DNA of 64,000 bases from Neptunitalea lumnitzerae (GTDB lineage Bacteria > Bacteroidota > Bacteroidia > Flavobacteriales > Flavobacteriaceae). Shown here one piece after another: positions 9,074 to 23,567 of the stretch (positions are counted from its first letter, which is position 1; every line of letters starts with the position of its first letter). A program made the position numbers and the translations under genes. Under the pieces are notes generated by a model. It ran no database searches. It saw only the letters and a program-made list of their open reading frames with translations, and had not been told where the DNA came from. The stretch is from assembly GCF_027924185.1 (NCBI RefSeq), contig NZ_BRVO01000002.1:620001-684000 (forward strand), in the 5' to 3' direction.

Positions 9074-11368
9074 TTATTGTAGTGAAATTATGACGTCTTC
9101 TTTTCTTGATTCAGGAGTTACCTTTATGATTTTCACCTCTCCATCTTCTAACTTAGCTTCAATGGTGGTTTGTTTGGATGCGTGCAGTTTAAAATGCACA
9201 TTCCAATTTTTAGGCCATGCTGGAAATAAATAAATGCTATCTCCTGCTTCTTGTATTAACATCTCTTGCATACCTATCATACCACTTCCTCCCCAATTAT
9301 GATCGGGTACCCAGTCAAATCCAGGTCCCCAAAAGGCAGGAAAACGTCTTCCTGAATTTGCCATTTTAAGTAAGGTGTATTTAGCTGCCTCCTCTGTTAA
9401 TCCTAAATCAGCGACAAAAATATTATCTTGTTTCCACCCTACATGACTTCTAAATTTTTGAGCATCAGGATCAAGTTCCCATGTATTTATAGCAGTTTCT
9501 AATTGAGGTTTGCCTACGCCATATATTCTCCATGGGAAAACCGGATACAACTGCGGTAATTCTGTATTATTAACCCGCTCCCAATGAACAGCTGGTGTTA
9601 GTAATTTGTTTCCATTAATCTGTTTAAAAGTCATTGGTGGAATTCGTTCTTGAAATGCTTCAAAATAAGTTCTATCCGAATCTGACAAATAATCTAATGG
9701 TAAGTTTAATAACATCTTTGTAATTACTTGTAGGCCTGCTATAGTAGAATTAGCATTATACGTCATTTTATAGGTTTCTGCTGCAGAGCCTGGATACAAT
9801 ACTAAATGTCCCTCTCCGTCCAAAGCTTTTCTTCCTCGTAACTTTGCTAGATATTGATAATGCTCATCAAAAAAGACTAGGCAACTTTTTACAAAAGGAA
9901 TATATTTTTGAATGTCTTCAGTGTTATACTCATATAAATCTAACATCATTTTACAAAATTCTAGAGAAGTATCCCACTGATATTCTAACCAAGCATTATA
10001 CTGCATTCCTACATCATAGTCTTTGGGCCTTTTCCAACCATATTCCGCAGGATTGGGTAATCCAAAATTTTCTAACTGCTCTGTAAATGAAGCTCCATGA
10101 TGCCCCCAATATACATTGGTTCTTAGTTCTGCATTTTTTAGTAGATTCACATAATAATCCAATTGAGCTGGCAGCATATCAAAATCACCATTTTTAAACA
10201 TTGGAAAATATACCAATCGTTGATTTTGGGCTGTCATAGTACCTCCTCCCCAATTTCTAAAATCAGGTGTAAATTTTAAAGTAGAATCTGTATATACAGG
10301 ATCATAAGTAAATAAACCTCCATTAAACTTTGTTGGGTATTTTCCGTAAGCATTACATCCTAGCATATACCTAAACAGCTGATAATTCTGTCCTATTTGG
10401 TATACAGAATCGTGTTCCGTTACATGTCTCTTTTGTGTAAAAACAAAACTTCTATCCCAAAAGTTATTCCACCAATTCTTAGATTGAACTTTTGCCTTTT
10501 TAGTTTCATCTGCCTTTATAGATTGAAGTAATTTCTTTTTCCATTCTTTAGTATCTGATAATACTTCTGTAGACAGGTGTACAGAAAATGAATGTTTTTT
10601 AGCCCCTTTTATGCTTTTTAAAGAGAATCCTTTAAAATCGGTGCTCTCGTAAATGTCTTTATAAGTTGATCCACTTTCTAAATTTTTACCAAATAAAAAT
10701 CCGCCAAAAGTTAAATTGGCAAGAGGATTCATCATTTCATTTTTTACAGATGCTAATTGTTGTTGTTTTACAGCTACATCAAAAACAGTCTGCGCTCTGT
10801 TCTTATGATAAAAAAGAACTCCATTCTTATGAAAATTAATGGTATCCGCATAGGTTATCACATCTCCTTGGGGAGCCCATTTGTAAGAATTAGCATTATT
10901 GGCCTTACCTAATACGGGTCTATTCTTATACCGCCAATTTTCATATGAAACGATAAGATCTGTTTTAGTTTTACTAATAACCTCTGTGTGTATTGCAGGA
11001 TTAAAAACATCTACCCATAATTGAACTTTCGTTCCGTTTTGTTCTATGGTCATGTATCCATCCCTTAAATGTAATTCTTGAACAAAACCCTCCGTATTGG
11101 TAAACGGATTAGGACTGAGCTCTAGTTTTATCCTACCTAATTTCAACAAGGTATTGTGCTCATCAAAAGTACCTGTTCTAGAAATATAAAAATAAACTGC
11201 TCCTTTTTCTACCCATACATTCATACCAATATCGCCACCTCCTAGCGGCATAGACTCAGAAGAATTGTTACTATGAGACCTCCATACCGGATTGTAATCG
11301 TTTAACTCTGGTATTTGAGCATATGATGAAAAATAAAATATCAGTAATATGTAAAGTAGATGTTTCAA
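9074..11368 (-). CDS. DUF5703 / GH95-like (alpha/alpha)6-barrel glycosidase
   Basis: Secreted protein of about 764 residues. The N-terminal part (NPVWRSHSNNSSESMPLGGG, DIGMNVWVEKG, FYISRTGTFDEHN) matches my recollection of the DUF5703 beta-sandwich found before GH95-like barrels. The middle and C-terminal parts are helical, with Trp-rich stretches (FPAFWGPGFDWVPDHNWGG) and a closing beta domain (FPAWPKNWNVHFKLHA). GH95 enzymes remove alpha-L-fucose or alpha-L-galactose. I chose the TTG at 11368 because it gives a clean signal peptide (MKHLLYILLIFYFSSYAQ if read as Met) 19 bp after the previous stop. The open frame runs up to another TTG at 11455, which would add 29 polar residues overlapping the esterase gene. 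No ATG lies near either. Family moderately sure; activity not established. Confidence 0.7.
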   Translation of the reverse strand: MKHLLYILLIFYFSSYAQIPELNDYNPVWRSHSNNSSESMPLGGGDIGMNVWVEKGAVYFYISRTGTFDEHNTLLKLGRIKLELSPNPFTNTEGFVQELHLRDGYMTIEQNGTKVQLWVDVFNPAIHTEVISKTKTDLIVSYENWRYKNRPVLGKANNANSYKWAPQGDVITYADTINFHKNGVLFYHKNRAQTVFDVAVKQQQLASVKNEMMNPLANLTFGGFLFGKNLESGSTYKDIYESTDFKGFSLKSIKGAKKHSFSVHLSTEVLSDTKEWKKKLLQSIKADETKKAKVQSKNWWNNFWDRSFVFTQKRHVTEHDSVYQIGQNYQLFRYMLGCNAYGKYPTKFNGGLFTYDPVYTDSTLKFTPDFRNWGGGTMTAQNQRLVYFPMFKNGDFDMLPAQLDYYVNLLKNAELRTNVYWGHHGASFTEQLENFGLPNPAEYGWKRPKDYDVGMQYNAWLEYQWDTSLEFCKMMLDLYEYNTEDIQKYIPFVKSCLVFFDEHYQYLAKLRGRKALDGEGHLVLYPGSAAETYKMTYNANSTIAGLQVITKMLLNLPLDYLSDSDRTYFEAFQERIPPMTFKQINGNKLLTPAVHWERVNNTELPQLYPVFPWRIYGVGKPQLETAINTWELDPDAQKFRSHVGWKQDNIFVADLGLTEEAAKYTLLKMANSGRRFPAFWGPGFDWVPDHNWGGSGMIGMQEMLIQEAGDSIYLFPAWPKNWNVHFKLHASKQTTIEAKLEDGEVKIIKVTPESRKEDVIISLQ

Positions 11369-11387
11369 AAAAAAGCTTTTAAAAATG

Positions 11388-12824
11388 TTACCAATTATCA
11401 GTTCTAAAAGATGATAATGGGAGTCCTCCCGTACTAAATATTTGTGCTCTCGCAAAGTCTGTAAACAAATATCGTACGGCTACTGGATTTTGTACTTGCG
11501 GAGAAGATATCATCACTGATTTACGGCGTAAAACTACTGTAGCTGGATAAAAAACTTTATCTGCCCCTGCTATTTCAAAACCACTCACTTCTTTCCCGTA
11601 AGAAGTAATACCATTTGGTACATTATCAAACGAAATTATCAACGTGCTTCCTTTTGTTTCCATACCCTTGAATTCAGGACTCTGATATTCAAAACCATTT
11701 ATTCCATAGGTTTTGGCTAATGCCAAAAATGCCAAACGTTGTCCTCCCTTTTCTTTATCCTGTGGATGAATATTATCTTTTTCTCCCACATCCATCAAAA
11801 CCGCCATACCACTGTTTGTTATTTCTTTTGAAGCTTTCAGCTGTGATTCTCTTATATAGGCTGAATTGTATTTATCAATAGGTTTCTCTCCAGTTTTAAA
11901 AACACTATAATCAAACGGAGCTATTTGAGTAAAATAAAACGGAAATTCACCTTGCCCCCATAATTTTCTCCACTCCCTAACCATTTTCTCAAAAAGAAAT
12001 TTGTATTGAAAAGGTCTATCGTAATTTGATTCTCCTTGATACCAAATAGCACCTTTAATACCGTAACCAATAGCAGGTGAAAGCATTCCATTAAACAATG
12101 CCGTAGCAGTACGATTAGGATCACCTATATCCTTTTCAGTTTTAGGTATTGAAATACTATCAAAATCTTTGAGCATCTCTGCACTCATCCAGGCTTCTAC
12201 ATTAGAACCTCCATAAGAAACATGAATTAAACCTACAGGTTGATTTATTACTTCTTGTACCAATGAACCAAAATACCAAGCGGTTGCACTAAAATTAGCT
12301 GTAGCAGCAGGTGAAGCCTCTTTCCACTCACCCTGAAAATCTTGGTTATCAACTACTTTTGAGTCTCTAGGGATGGTTATCAATCTAATATTTTTATTGG
12401 TAGAATGTACTATTTCTTCATTACCTCCTAAGACAGGTTGTCCAGGAAATCCTTTTAAAGGCATTTCCATATTAGACTGCCCCGAACATAACCATACTTC
12501 ACCAATCATTACATTTTTTATTTTTACTTGCTCATTTTTTGAAGAAACTTCTATTTCATAAGGACCTCCATAGGAAGGTGTACTTATTTTAAGCATCCAT
12601 TTACCAGTTTTGTCTGTACGTACAGCATACGTTTTATTATCCCACGAGGTTTGCATTGTTACCTCTGTATTTTTAGATGCCCAACCCCAAACAGGTGTTT
12701 CCATCTCTTGCTGCAATATCATATTATCTGAAAATAATGCCGGCATTTTAAGCTGTCCGAAAACCGAAAATGAGGACATTAAAATCCCTATGTATATTAA
12801 ACATATTAAGTTTTTTAGTTTCAT
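11388..12824 (-). CDS. SGNH-hydrolase acetylesterase (sialate O-acetylesterase-like)
   Basis: Secreted 478-residue esterase with a signal peptide ending SFSVFGQ. The SGNH block I is SGQSNMEMP with the catalytic Ser117. The His/Asp part of the triad lies in DNIHPQDKEKGGQRLA toward the C-terminus. An N-terminal beta-sandwich (about 25-100) precedes the catalytic core, as in the sialate O-acetylesterase-like carbohydrate esterases of Bacteroidota. In this locus the likely job is removal of O-acetyl groups from pectic sugars so that the exo-glycosidases can act; true sialate is unlikely because no sialidase or sialate-catabolic gene is visible. It sits 20 bp after the GH106 gene and 19 bp before the DUF5703 gene. 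Confidence 0.88.
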   Translation of the reverse strand: MKLKNLICLIYIGILMSSFSVFGQLKMPALFSDNMILQQEMETPVWGWASKNTEVTMQTSWDNKTYAVRTDKTGKWMLKISTPSYGGPYEIEVSSKNEQVKIKNVMIGEVWLCSGQSNMEMPLKGFPGQPVLGGNEEIVHSTNKNIRLITIPRDSKVVDNQDFQGEWKEASPAATANFSATAWYFGSLVQEVINQPVGLIHVSYGGSNVEAWMSAEMLKDFDSISIPKTEKDIGDPNRTATALFNGMLSPAIGYGIKGAIWYQGESNYDRPFQYKFLFEKMVREWRKLWGQGEFPFYFTQIAPFDYSVFKTGEKPIDKYNSAYIRESQLKASKEITNSGMAVLMDVGEKDNIHPQDKEKGGQRLAFLALAKTYGINGFEYQSPEFKGMETKGSTLIISFDNVPNGITSYGKEVSGFEIAGADKVFYPATVVLRRKSVMISSPQVQNPVAVRYLFTDFARAQIFSTGGLPLSSFRTDNW

Positions 12825-12844
12825 CCTAACTAGCTTTTAGTTTG

Positions 12845-15800
12845 TTAATCTTTCTGTTTTTCTAAAATTATTGGACCTAATAATCCTGCTTTTAACAGCA
12901 GACGATTTTGTAACCTGAATGGAGCTGTTGTCCAAGTAAGTCTTTGCTCTTTAGGTAATAACTCATCTCCTATCAATCGGTTTGCCCAAGTATTAGTTAC
13001 CTCAATTTCTAAAGTATTTTCTCCTTTTTGTATAGCTTTTGAAATATCTATCCTATAAGGAAACGTCCATAGCGTTCCACAATCTATTCCGTTTACCTTT
13101 ACAGTTGCTATATTGGCAATATCCCCAAGATTAAGCCATACATTACTGGTTTCCCCATTTAAGAGAAATGTTTTGGTATAGATAGCCGTACCAGAATAAT
13201 ATTTAATACTATCATTAGAAGACGTACTCCAATCAAACAAATTATTAATTTGTATTGGATTCTTTGGTCCATGGAAATCAGCATTAAAGTGTATTTCCCA
13301 ATGTTCATCTAATACTTCTACTTGAGTAAAATCCGCCTTCTTATTTCCTTTATCATAGCTTTTCAAATCAGTTTCTTCTTTGAAAATGATAAAGACAGAT
13401 TGGTTTTTATCAAATGTTAAAGGTATAATTGTTCTATTTTTATCTATTATCCAAGAGCTAACCTCCCTAGATTCTCCTGAAACAGGATCATATATATATG
13501 GTTTTTTCCCTGCAACTCTAAAAGACATTCTAGTTTCTTTCTCTTCCTCCTTCTGATTAGATATAAAGTAAATCTCTTCTGTTTTTGTTTCCTTATGATT
13601 CCAAGCGAACTGTGAAACCTCATTTCTCTCTAAATCAGGAAATAGAACATCAGGCAATATGTCTATTTCTGTAAGATCTTGTTTCATATATGGCAACTCT
13701 AAAACCAAACCTTCGCCTATTTTCCATGAGTTTTTATGTGCTTGTTTTCCTTCCCAAATCTTATTGATAATTTGAGACCATTGTTCCTTATCTTCATTTA
13801 GTCCTGGTATTCTATCAGGTTTTTGTCCAACCATTATAGTTGCACCTTCAGTAACCAGCTTTAGAATTTTTTCGGCCACCTGAATGGACATCATATTGTT
13901 AGGCGACATTTTTCTAAAATCAGGAAAAATTAAGACGCTATAAGCTATATCTCCTTCAAAATAAACCTTACCATCTACTACATGAGCATTGTTAATAAGT
14001 GCATCAGGATTAAAAGAATCATACTTGTAACCATTTAGTGGATTCACCCATTCAGAGAGGTCTGTTACATTTTTAGAATAGGTAACCTCAGCAGGCATTT
14101 TGGCTGTTGGTAATCCTTCATTTTTAACGCGCTCTTTCTCTACTTTCAGTTTTTCTTTACCAAACATATTAGGTATAAAAGGCACTAAACGATCTGGTAA
14201 TACCGATCTTGACGGAAGTTCCTCCCCTGTAAATACAGCAATATCCACTACCGGAATTCCTTTTTGTAATTGATATTGAACTCGTTTACAGTAGTTAATC
14301 CACTCTTTCCCTTGTTTCCACCAGGTTTGATCTCGTTGAAAATATAAACCAACACCATCCAGTGTCATTCCTGGTTTACGATCTATCCATGGGTTATGTA
14401 CAAACACATGATAAAAGAAACGGTTAATGCCTAAGGCATAGTTTCGGTCTGCCAATGTTTTTATATTGCCAGGATGCTCATCCCAATCCATTCGTAATTG
14501 AGTAAATGCCTCAGCTTGAATAATAGGTTTTCCATAAATATGTCCTCCAGAAATGGCATCTAACATATCATTCGGTTTATCATGCGTTGGACTTCGCAAC
14601 CAAAACTCTCCTCCTGGTAAATCAACAGTTTTAAAATGTAATAAAGCATCACTAACCATGGTTGGCGCCACATTTTCCGAACTAAAAGTTACTCCTAATT
14701 TATCAGCTTCTTCTCTTAGCGTACCATAAAAATTATCTGTTATTAATTCAGATATTGTTTTACGTACGTCGTGTAAAATTTGTTCTGTAACCGTAATATT
14801 ATCTACAGGTATACCTGCCATCACTGGTAAATATTCTAATAAATCGTAGCCCCTTCTTTTTTTAAACTCTTCCCTGAAAACTGGTGACCAATTTTGGCTA
14901 CCACATTCCCAACTATCTAAATGTAAAACACTTAACACCTTACCAGTCAATTCAGGTCCTGCTACTTGTGCTGACTTACCGTACCAGTGATCAAATTGAA
15001 ATTTAATAGCTTCTTTATTAAACTTATCTACTTCCAAGCCTTTCCCCGCACCACCCGTAGCATTCATATGCCCTGTTGAGGTATGCCCAAAACGAATAAT
15101 TTTCCAATTTCCTTCAGGAGCATTCCACTTAAGTTTTCCATCGGAATTTAGAAATTCAGAAATATTGATTAAATCACTTTTTGCAATACAATCTTCTAAC
15201 GGTATTTGAACTTCTGTAGTTTCAGGACTCACCCTCCATACTGAACCATTTTTACCTTCATAATTATCTACCAAAGGAACATTACTTACATAAATACCCT
15301 TAATTTTTAAAGATTGTTTCCACTTAGCAGCATCTAAATCCTCTGAACCGGGTTCTGACCCTTCTGGATTATACACAAAACGAAAATATTTTGCTGTTGT
15401 TACGGGTATTGAAAACGTATGATTAGCATCAGTATCTTGCCAACCATGACGAGGTGCTGTAAATTGATGAATCTTTTTAAAATCTGTTCCATTATTACTC
15501 ACCTCAATTGTTAACCTTTGAGCTTGGTAATTATTACCTGCTGTTTCTATTTCAACTGACTTACAAGTAAATGGTTCTTTAAATTCATATTGAATATAAC
15601 CAGGTTCTGATAATTTAATCTTTCCTTCATTATGAATATCTGACAAAAAACTAGCATCTAAACCTACCAATGAGGTAGTTACCAATGGTGTTAATTCTTT
15701 GGACGATGTTTCTTTTGTTTTTAGTGGTATAGCATAGGTAGCTATATCTTTATAGTATCCTTCATAAGTATCGGGTTTTGGTAACATACATTCTATAGTG

Positions 15801-16242
15801 CTCCCACCGGTAAAAATTGTATCTGCCCAAACCACTTTTTGCATGGATTGTTCAGGTTTAATCCAAGGTCCACCAGCAACCGCAAAACCATCAGCGGCAT
15901 GCATGGCTATTTCTAGTCCTAGTCTATCTGCTTCTTGGATAGCGAAACCTACCAAATCCCACCACTCTTTACTAAGTTGTAAAATTGGAGGATGAATCAA
16001 TGGAGGGTCAGTTGGTCCCTTAATAGACATTAAATAAGCTCCTCCAATACCAGCCTCTTTCATGGCTTCTAAATCGGCGGTTATGCCTTCTTTAGTATAA
16101 GCACTTTGCATCCAATACCAATATACCCATGGTTGTGAACTTTTTTCTGTGGGTTCAAAATAGGTTTTAGTAGGTGTACTCTCATCTGAACAAGCCCCTA
16201 TGAAAAGTGTTATAAGTAAAATAATTAAAATCTTTGCTTTCA

Positions 16243-16243
<1 letters not shown>
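12845..16243 (-). CDS. GH106-family alpha-L-rhamnosidase (lipoprotein)
   Basis: Large 1132-residue enzyme anchored as a lipoprotein (lipobox FIGAC near residue 18). The N-terminus has the GH106 hallmark WVYWYWMQSAYTKEGI and ADLEAMKEAGIGGAY of a TIM-barrel start, with further barrel segments such as LSVLHLDSWECGSQNWSP and FSSENVAPTM. The C-terminal beta-sandwich ends with VKVNGIDCGTLWTFPYRID, typical of GH106. The family cleaves terminal alpha-L-rhamnose; the Bacteroides thetaiotaomicron member of the RG-II system is the best-studied relative. Its ATG shares one base with the stop of the upstream GH2 gene (TAATG). Signal and length fit a complete, active gene. The rhamnose linkage recognised is inferred from context only. 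Confidence 0.92.
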
Positions 16244-20677
<4,434 letters not shown>

Positions 20678-20695
20678 GTTAAACTGACTTATATT

Positions 20696-23563
20696 TTAAT
20701 TATCGAATTTTAGATAGATTGTATGAGATTGTATTCCGTTCAACCATTTAGGTTGAGAAGAAGGCCCCACCAAATCTGTTGCATTTACTTTATTTCTAAC
20801 TGGAGGTATTACATCTAAAATAGAGATGCCAGTATGCGGCAAACGGTATAACAATTCGTCTCTACCATCTCTTGGGGTAAATACCCCTAAATAGGTAGTA
20901 GGCTTTTCATTAGCAATGGATATTTTACCTTCTTCTGTAGTGAAAGTTGCCCACCTCCAATTATTAAAATAACCTTTAAACTCTGGGTAATTAAATGATT
21001 CTCCAGGAATAGGGTCATTATACGCATTTTTCCATACGTCAAGGGTATTTCCCTTTATGCGGTTTTGCCATACTCTATACGGACCATCGCCCAACCATTC
21101 TTTTGCTTTCACTTTTTCTTCTGGATAATCAAAGCAAATGCCTGCCAAATCAACTACTCCATTATACTCATAGCTGTAATCTAATTGTAATAAACCATCG
21201 TTATAAATTGTCCATACCACTTTTTGCAAGATTCCGTGATACAATACAGTGATTATAATTTTATCCTCCTCCTTTTTGATATCCAACTGTTTAATTGATT
21301 CAGCTACATCTACAGCATCATCAACCACTTGTATTTCTTTATAAATACGATCCTCTCCTTTTTCAAAATCCGGATTTACCGTACCATCCAAGGTTCTATC
21401 TCCTCTGCGGGCTACAATTAATCTAGGTCCATTAGAAAAACTTATATTTTTACCCGATGTAGAGACATTGACCAATTTTCCTGTTTTCTTTGAAAACTCA
21501 TAATTTGCAGACAACGCAGCTATTTTAATAATATCTTCTGTTTCTTCTGAAGAAATACTTCCTTTATTTTCAGGTACCAAGTATTGATTTTCTTTGTCCC
21601 ATGTATACTCCCATTTCCATAATTCGTTACCATTCTTATTCTTAGCTGTTATGTACAAAACATCTGACTCTTGCCAATTGTTTGGAAGTTTTACATTCAT
21701 TTTTCCAGATTCTTGAGGCTTTACATCAGGAGCTTTAATGGTTCCTGTTTTAATTGTTTTATGTTTATTTCCTTTGGCTTGAATACTTTCAAATTCAGCC
21801 AATTCCCATGAAAAAGAACAATCTTTCAAATTGGTGAAATCATACCTGTTTTCTACAATGAATGTACCGTCAAAATCTTTTGAAAGATGGGAGTCATTCA
21901 TAAGCATTACCGGAGACCATACCTCTTTAATGGTAAAAAAACTACCTTCCTTTTCATGGTGAGGCCCCACAATACCATCGGCTCCATAATTGCCCTGATT
22001 ATCTATTTGTCCGTTACGGTCTGTTCTTGCAATACCTTCATCTGCAAATACCCATAAATAACCACCACCACTTCTAGGATGCTTGCGCATGATTTCCCAG
22101 TAGTCATCTAAACCAGCTCCATGACCACCATCGTATAAACCATGTAAAAATTCTGTTGGCATAAATATGTTTTTACCCCTTTGGTATTCTTGTGTTTCGC
22201 CATAGGAACGATAGTGCATTGTTTCTACACCATTTAAATCTTGTTGCGGATGTAACACGGGTCTATTCTGTAAATCCCAAACAACAAACTGATTATCTAA
22301 ATGCGTGTTCCAACCACCTTCGTTACCATTAGACCAAAAAATTATACTGGGATGATTCAAGTCTCTTGTAACCATTTCTTTTACCAGTTTACGACCAATA
22401 GCATCATCATAATGCCCATGCCAACCACCCAATTCATCCATTACATACAAGCCTAATTCATCACAAGCATTTAAAAAATCAGGATCAGGCGGGTAATGCG
22501 AAAGCCTAACGGCATTCATATTCATTTCCTTTATTAATTTCACATCTGCATAATTCAACTCCTTGTTTAATGTTCTGCCAGACTCTGGCCAAAAACTGTG
22601 TCTGTTCACTCCCTTCATTAAAACACGTTGTCCGTTCACATAAATACCATCACCTTCAACAATTTCAATGGTTCTAAAACCAAAACGATCTTTAACTATA
22701 TGTAATAGCTCTTTCTTACCATCTACTTTTTTATATAATTTGAATTCAACATTATACAAATTAGGAGTTTCCGCTGTCCACTGATGAATGTTAGTAAACT
22801 TTCCAGACACATGAATTAAGTCGCTTCCCTCAGGCAAATCACCTATTAAGGTTTGTATCTTTTTAGCATTTGAATCTGTAACAACAGCCTCTACCATTAA
22901 ATTTTCTTCCCCACTACCAATAAAGATGTTGGCATTAAATTCCCCTAAGTGATTAGCATCTATGGAAGTTCTATCTATAAACACTGATGGTAAAACCTCC
23001 AAAAAAACAGGACGAAATATTCCTCCGAAATTCCAGTAATCAGCTCTTCGCTCCGCAAGGTTAACACTACCATTTTCCGATTCTTTACTAACCTTAACTT
23101 CCAACAAGTTTCTTTTACCAAATTTTAGCAAGTTGGTAATATCGTAACTAAATCGGTAAAAAGCTCCTTGATGTTTATTTCCTGCAGAACGTCCGTTAAT
23201 TCTAACTTCGGTATCGGTCATAGAACCATCAAATACAATCTTTATTTTTTTGTTTTCCCAAGCCTTAGGTACTTCAAACTCGTATTTGTATTCTCCTACT
23301 TCATCTGCAATACCTTCAGGGTGTGGTTTGCCATAGAATCTAATACCGTACTGATACGTACCATAGCCTTCCTGTTCCCAAACAGAAGGTACATTAATAA
23401 CGCCCCATTCTCCACTATTTCGTCCATCGGAAACTTTAAAATCCCATTGCTTAGTATCTTGATAACCTTTACCGGATAAATAGACTCTTTCTGTTTCTTG
23501 TGCTTTTACAAAAACAGAAGTTAAAAGTAGCAGACCTAATATATAATTACTTCTTTTTTTCAT
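20696..23563 (-). CDS. GH2-family glycoside hydrolase (second copy in PUL)
   Basis: Secreted GH2 enzyme of about 955 residues with a signal peptide ending SVFVKAQ. It has the GH2 jelly roll (VPSVWEQEGYGTYQYG, ADYWNFGGIFRPV), Ig-like domain, TIM barrel (GVNRHSFWPESGR, MNAVRLSHYPPDP) and an extended beta-rich C-terminus. The acid/base is Glu415 in SNGNEGGWN and the probable nucleophile is Glu471 in MPTEFLHG. I start at the ATG at 23563; a TTG at 23575 would only add four residues. It starts 4 bp after the GH78 stop. It is clearly different from the LacZ-like neighbour. In RG-II-type loci GH2 enzymes include galacturonidases, glucuronidases and arabinopyranosidases, so galactosidase should not be assumed. 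Confidence 0.88.
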   Translation of the reverse strand: MKKRSNYILGLLLLTSVFVKAQETERVYLSGKGYQDTKQWDFKVSDGRNSGEWGVINVPSVWEQEGYGTYQYGIRFYGKPHPEGIADEVGEYKYEFEVPKAWENKKIKIVFDGSMTDTEVRINGRSAGNKHQGAFYRFSYDITNLLKFGKRNLLEVKVSKESENGSVNLAERRADYWNFGGIFRPVFLEVLPSVFIDRTSIDANHLGEFNANIFIGSGEENLMVEAVVTDSNAKKIQTLIGDLPEGSDLIHVSGKFTNIHQWTAETPNLYNVEFKLYKKVDGKKELLHIVKDRFGFRTIEIVEGDGIYVNGQRVLMKGVNRHSFWPESGRTLNKELNYADVKLIKEMNMNAVRLSHYPPDPDFLNACDELGLYVMDELGGWHGHYDDAIGRKLVKEMVTRDLNHPSIIFWSNGNEGGWNTHLDNQFVVWDLQNRPVLHPQQDLNGVETMHYRSYGETQEYQRGKNIFMPTEFLHGLYDGGHGAGLDDYWEIMRKHPRSGGGYLWVFADEGIARTDRNGQIDNQGNYGADGIVGPHHEKEGSFFTIKEVWSPVMLMNDSHLSKDFDGTFIVENRYDFTNLKDCSFSWELAEFESIQAKGNKHKTIKTGTIKAPDVKPQESGKMNVKLPNNWQESDVLYITAKNKNGNELWKWEYTWDKENQYLVPENKGSISSEETEDIIKIAALSANYEFSKKTGKLVNVSTSGKNISFSNGPRLIVARRGDRTLDGTVNPDFEKGEDRIYKEIQVVDDAVDVAESIKQLDIKKEEDKIIITVLYHGILQKVVWTIYNDGLLQLDYSYEYNGVVDLAGICFDYPEEKVKAKEWLGDGPYRVWQNRIKGNTLDVWKNAYNDPIPGESFNYPEFKGYFNNWRWATFTTEEGKISIANEKPTTYLGVFTPRDGRDELLYRLPHTGISILDVIPPVRNKVNATDLVGPSSQPKWLNGIQSHTIYLKFDN

Positions 23564-23567
23564 ATGC

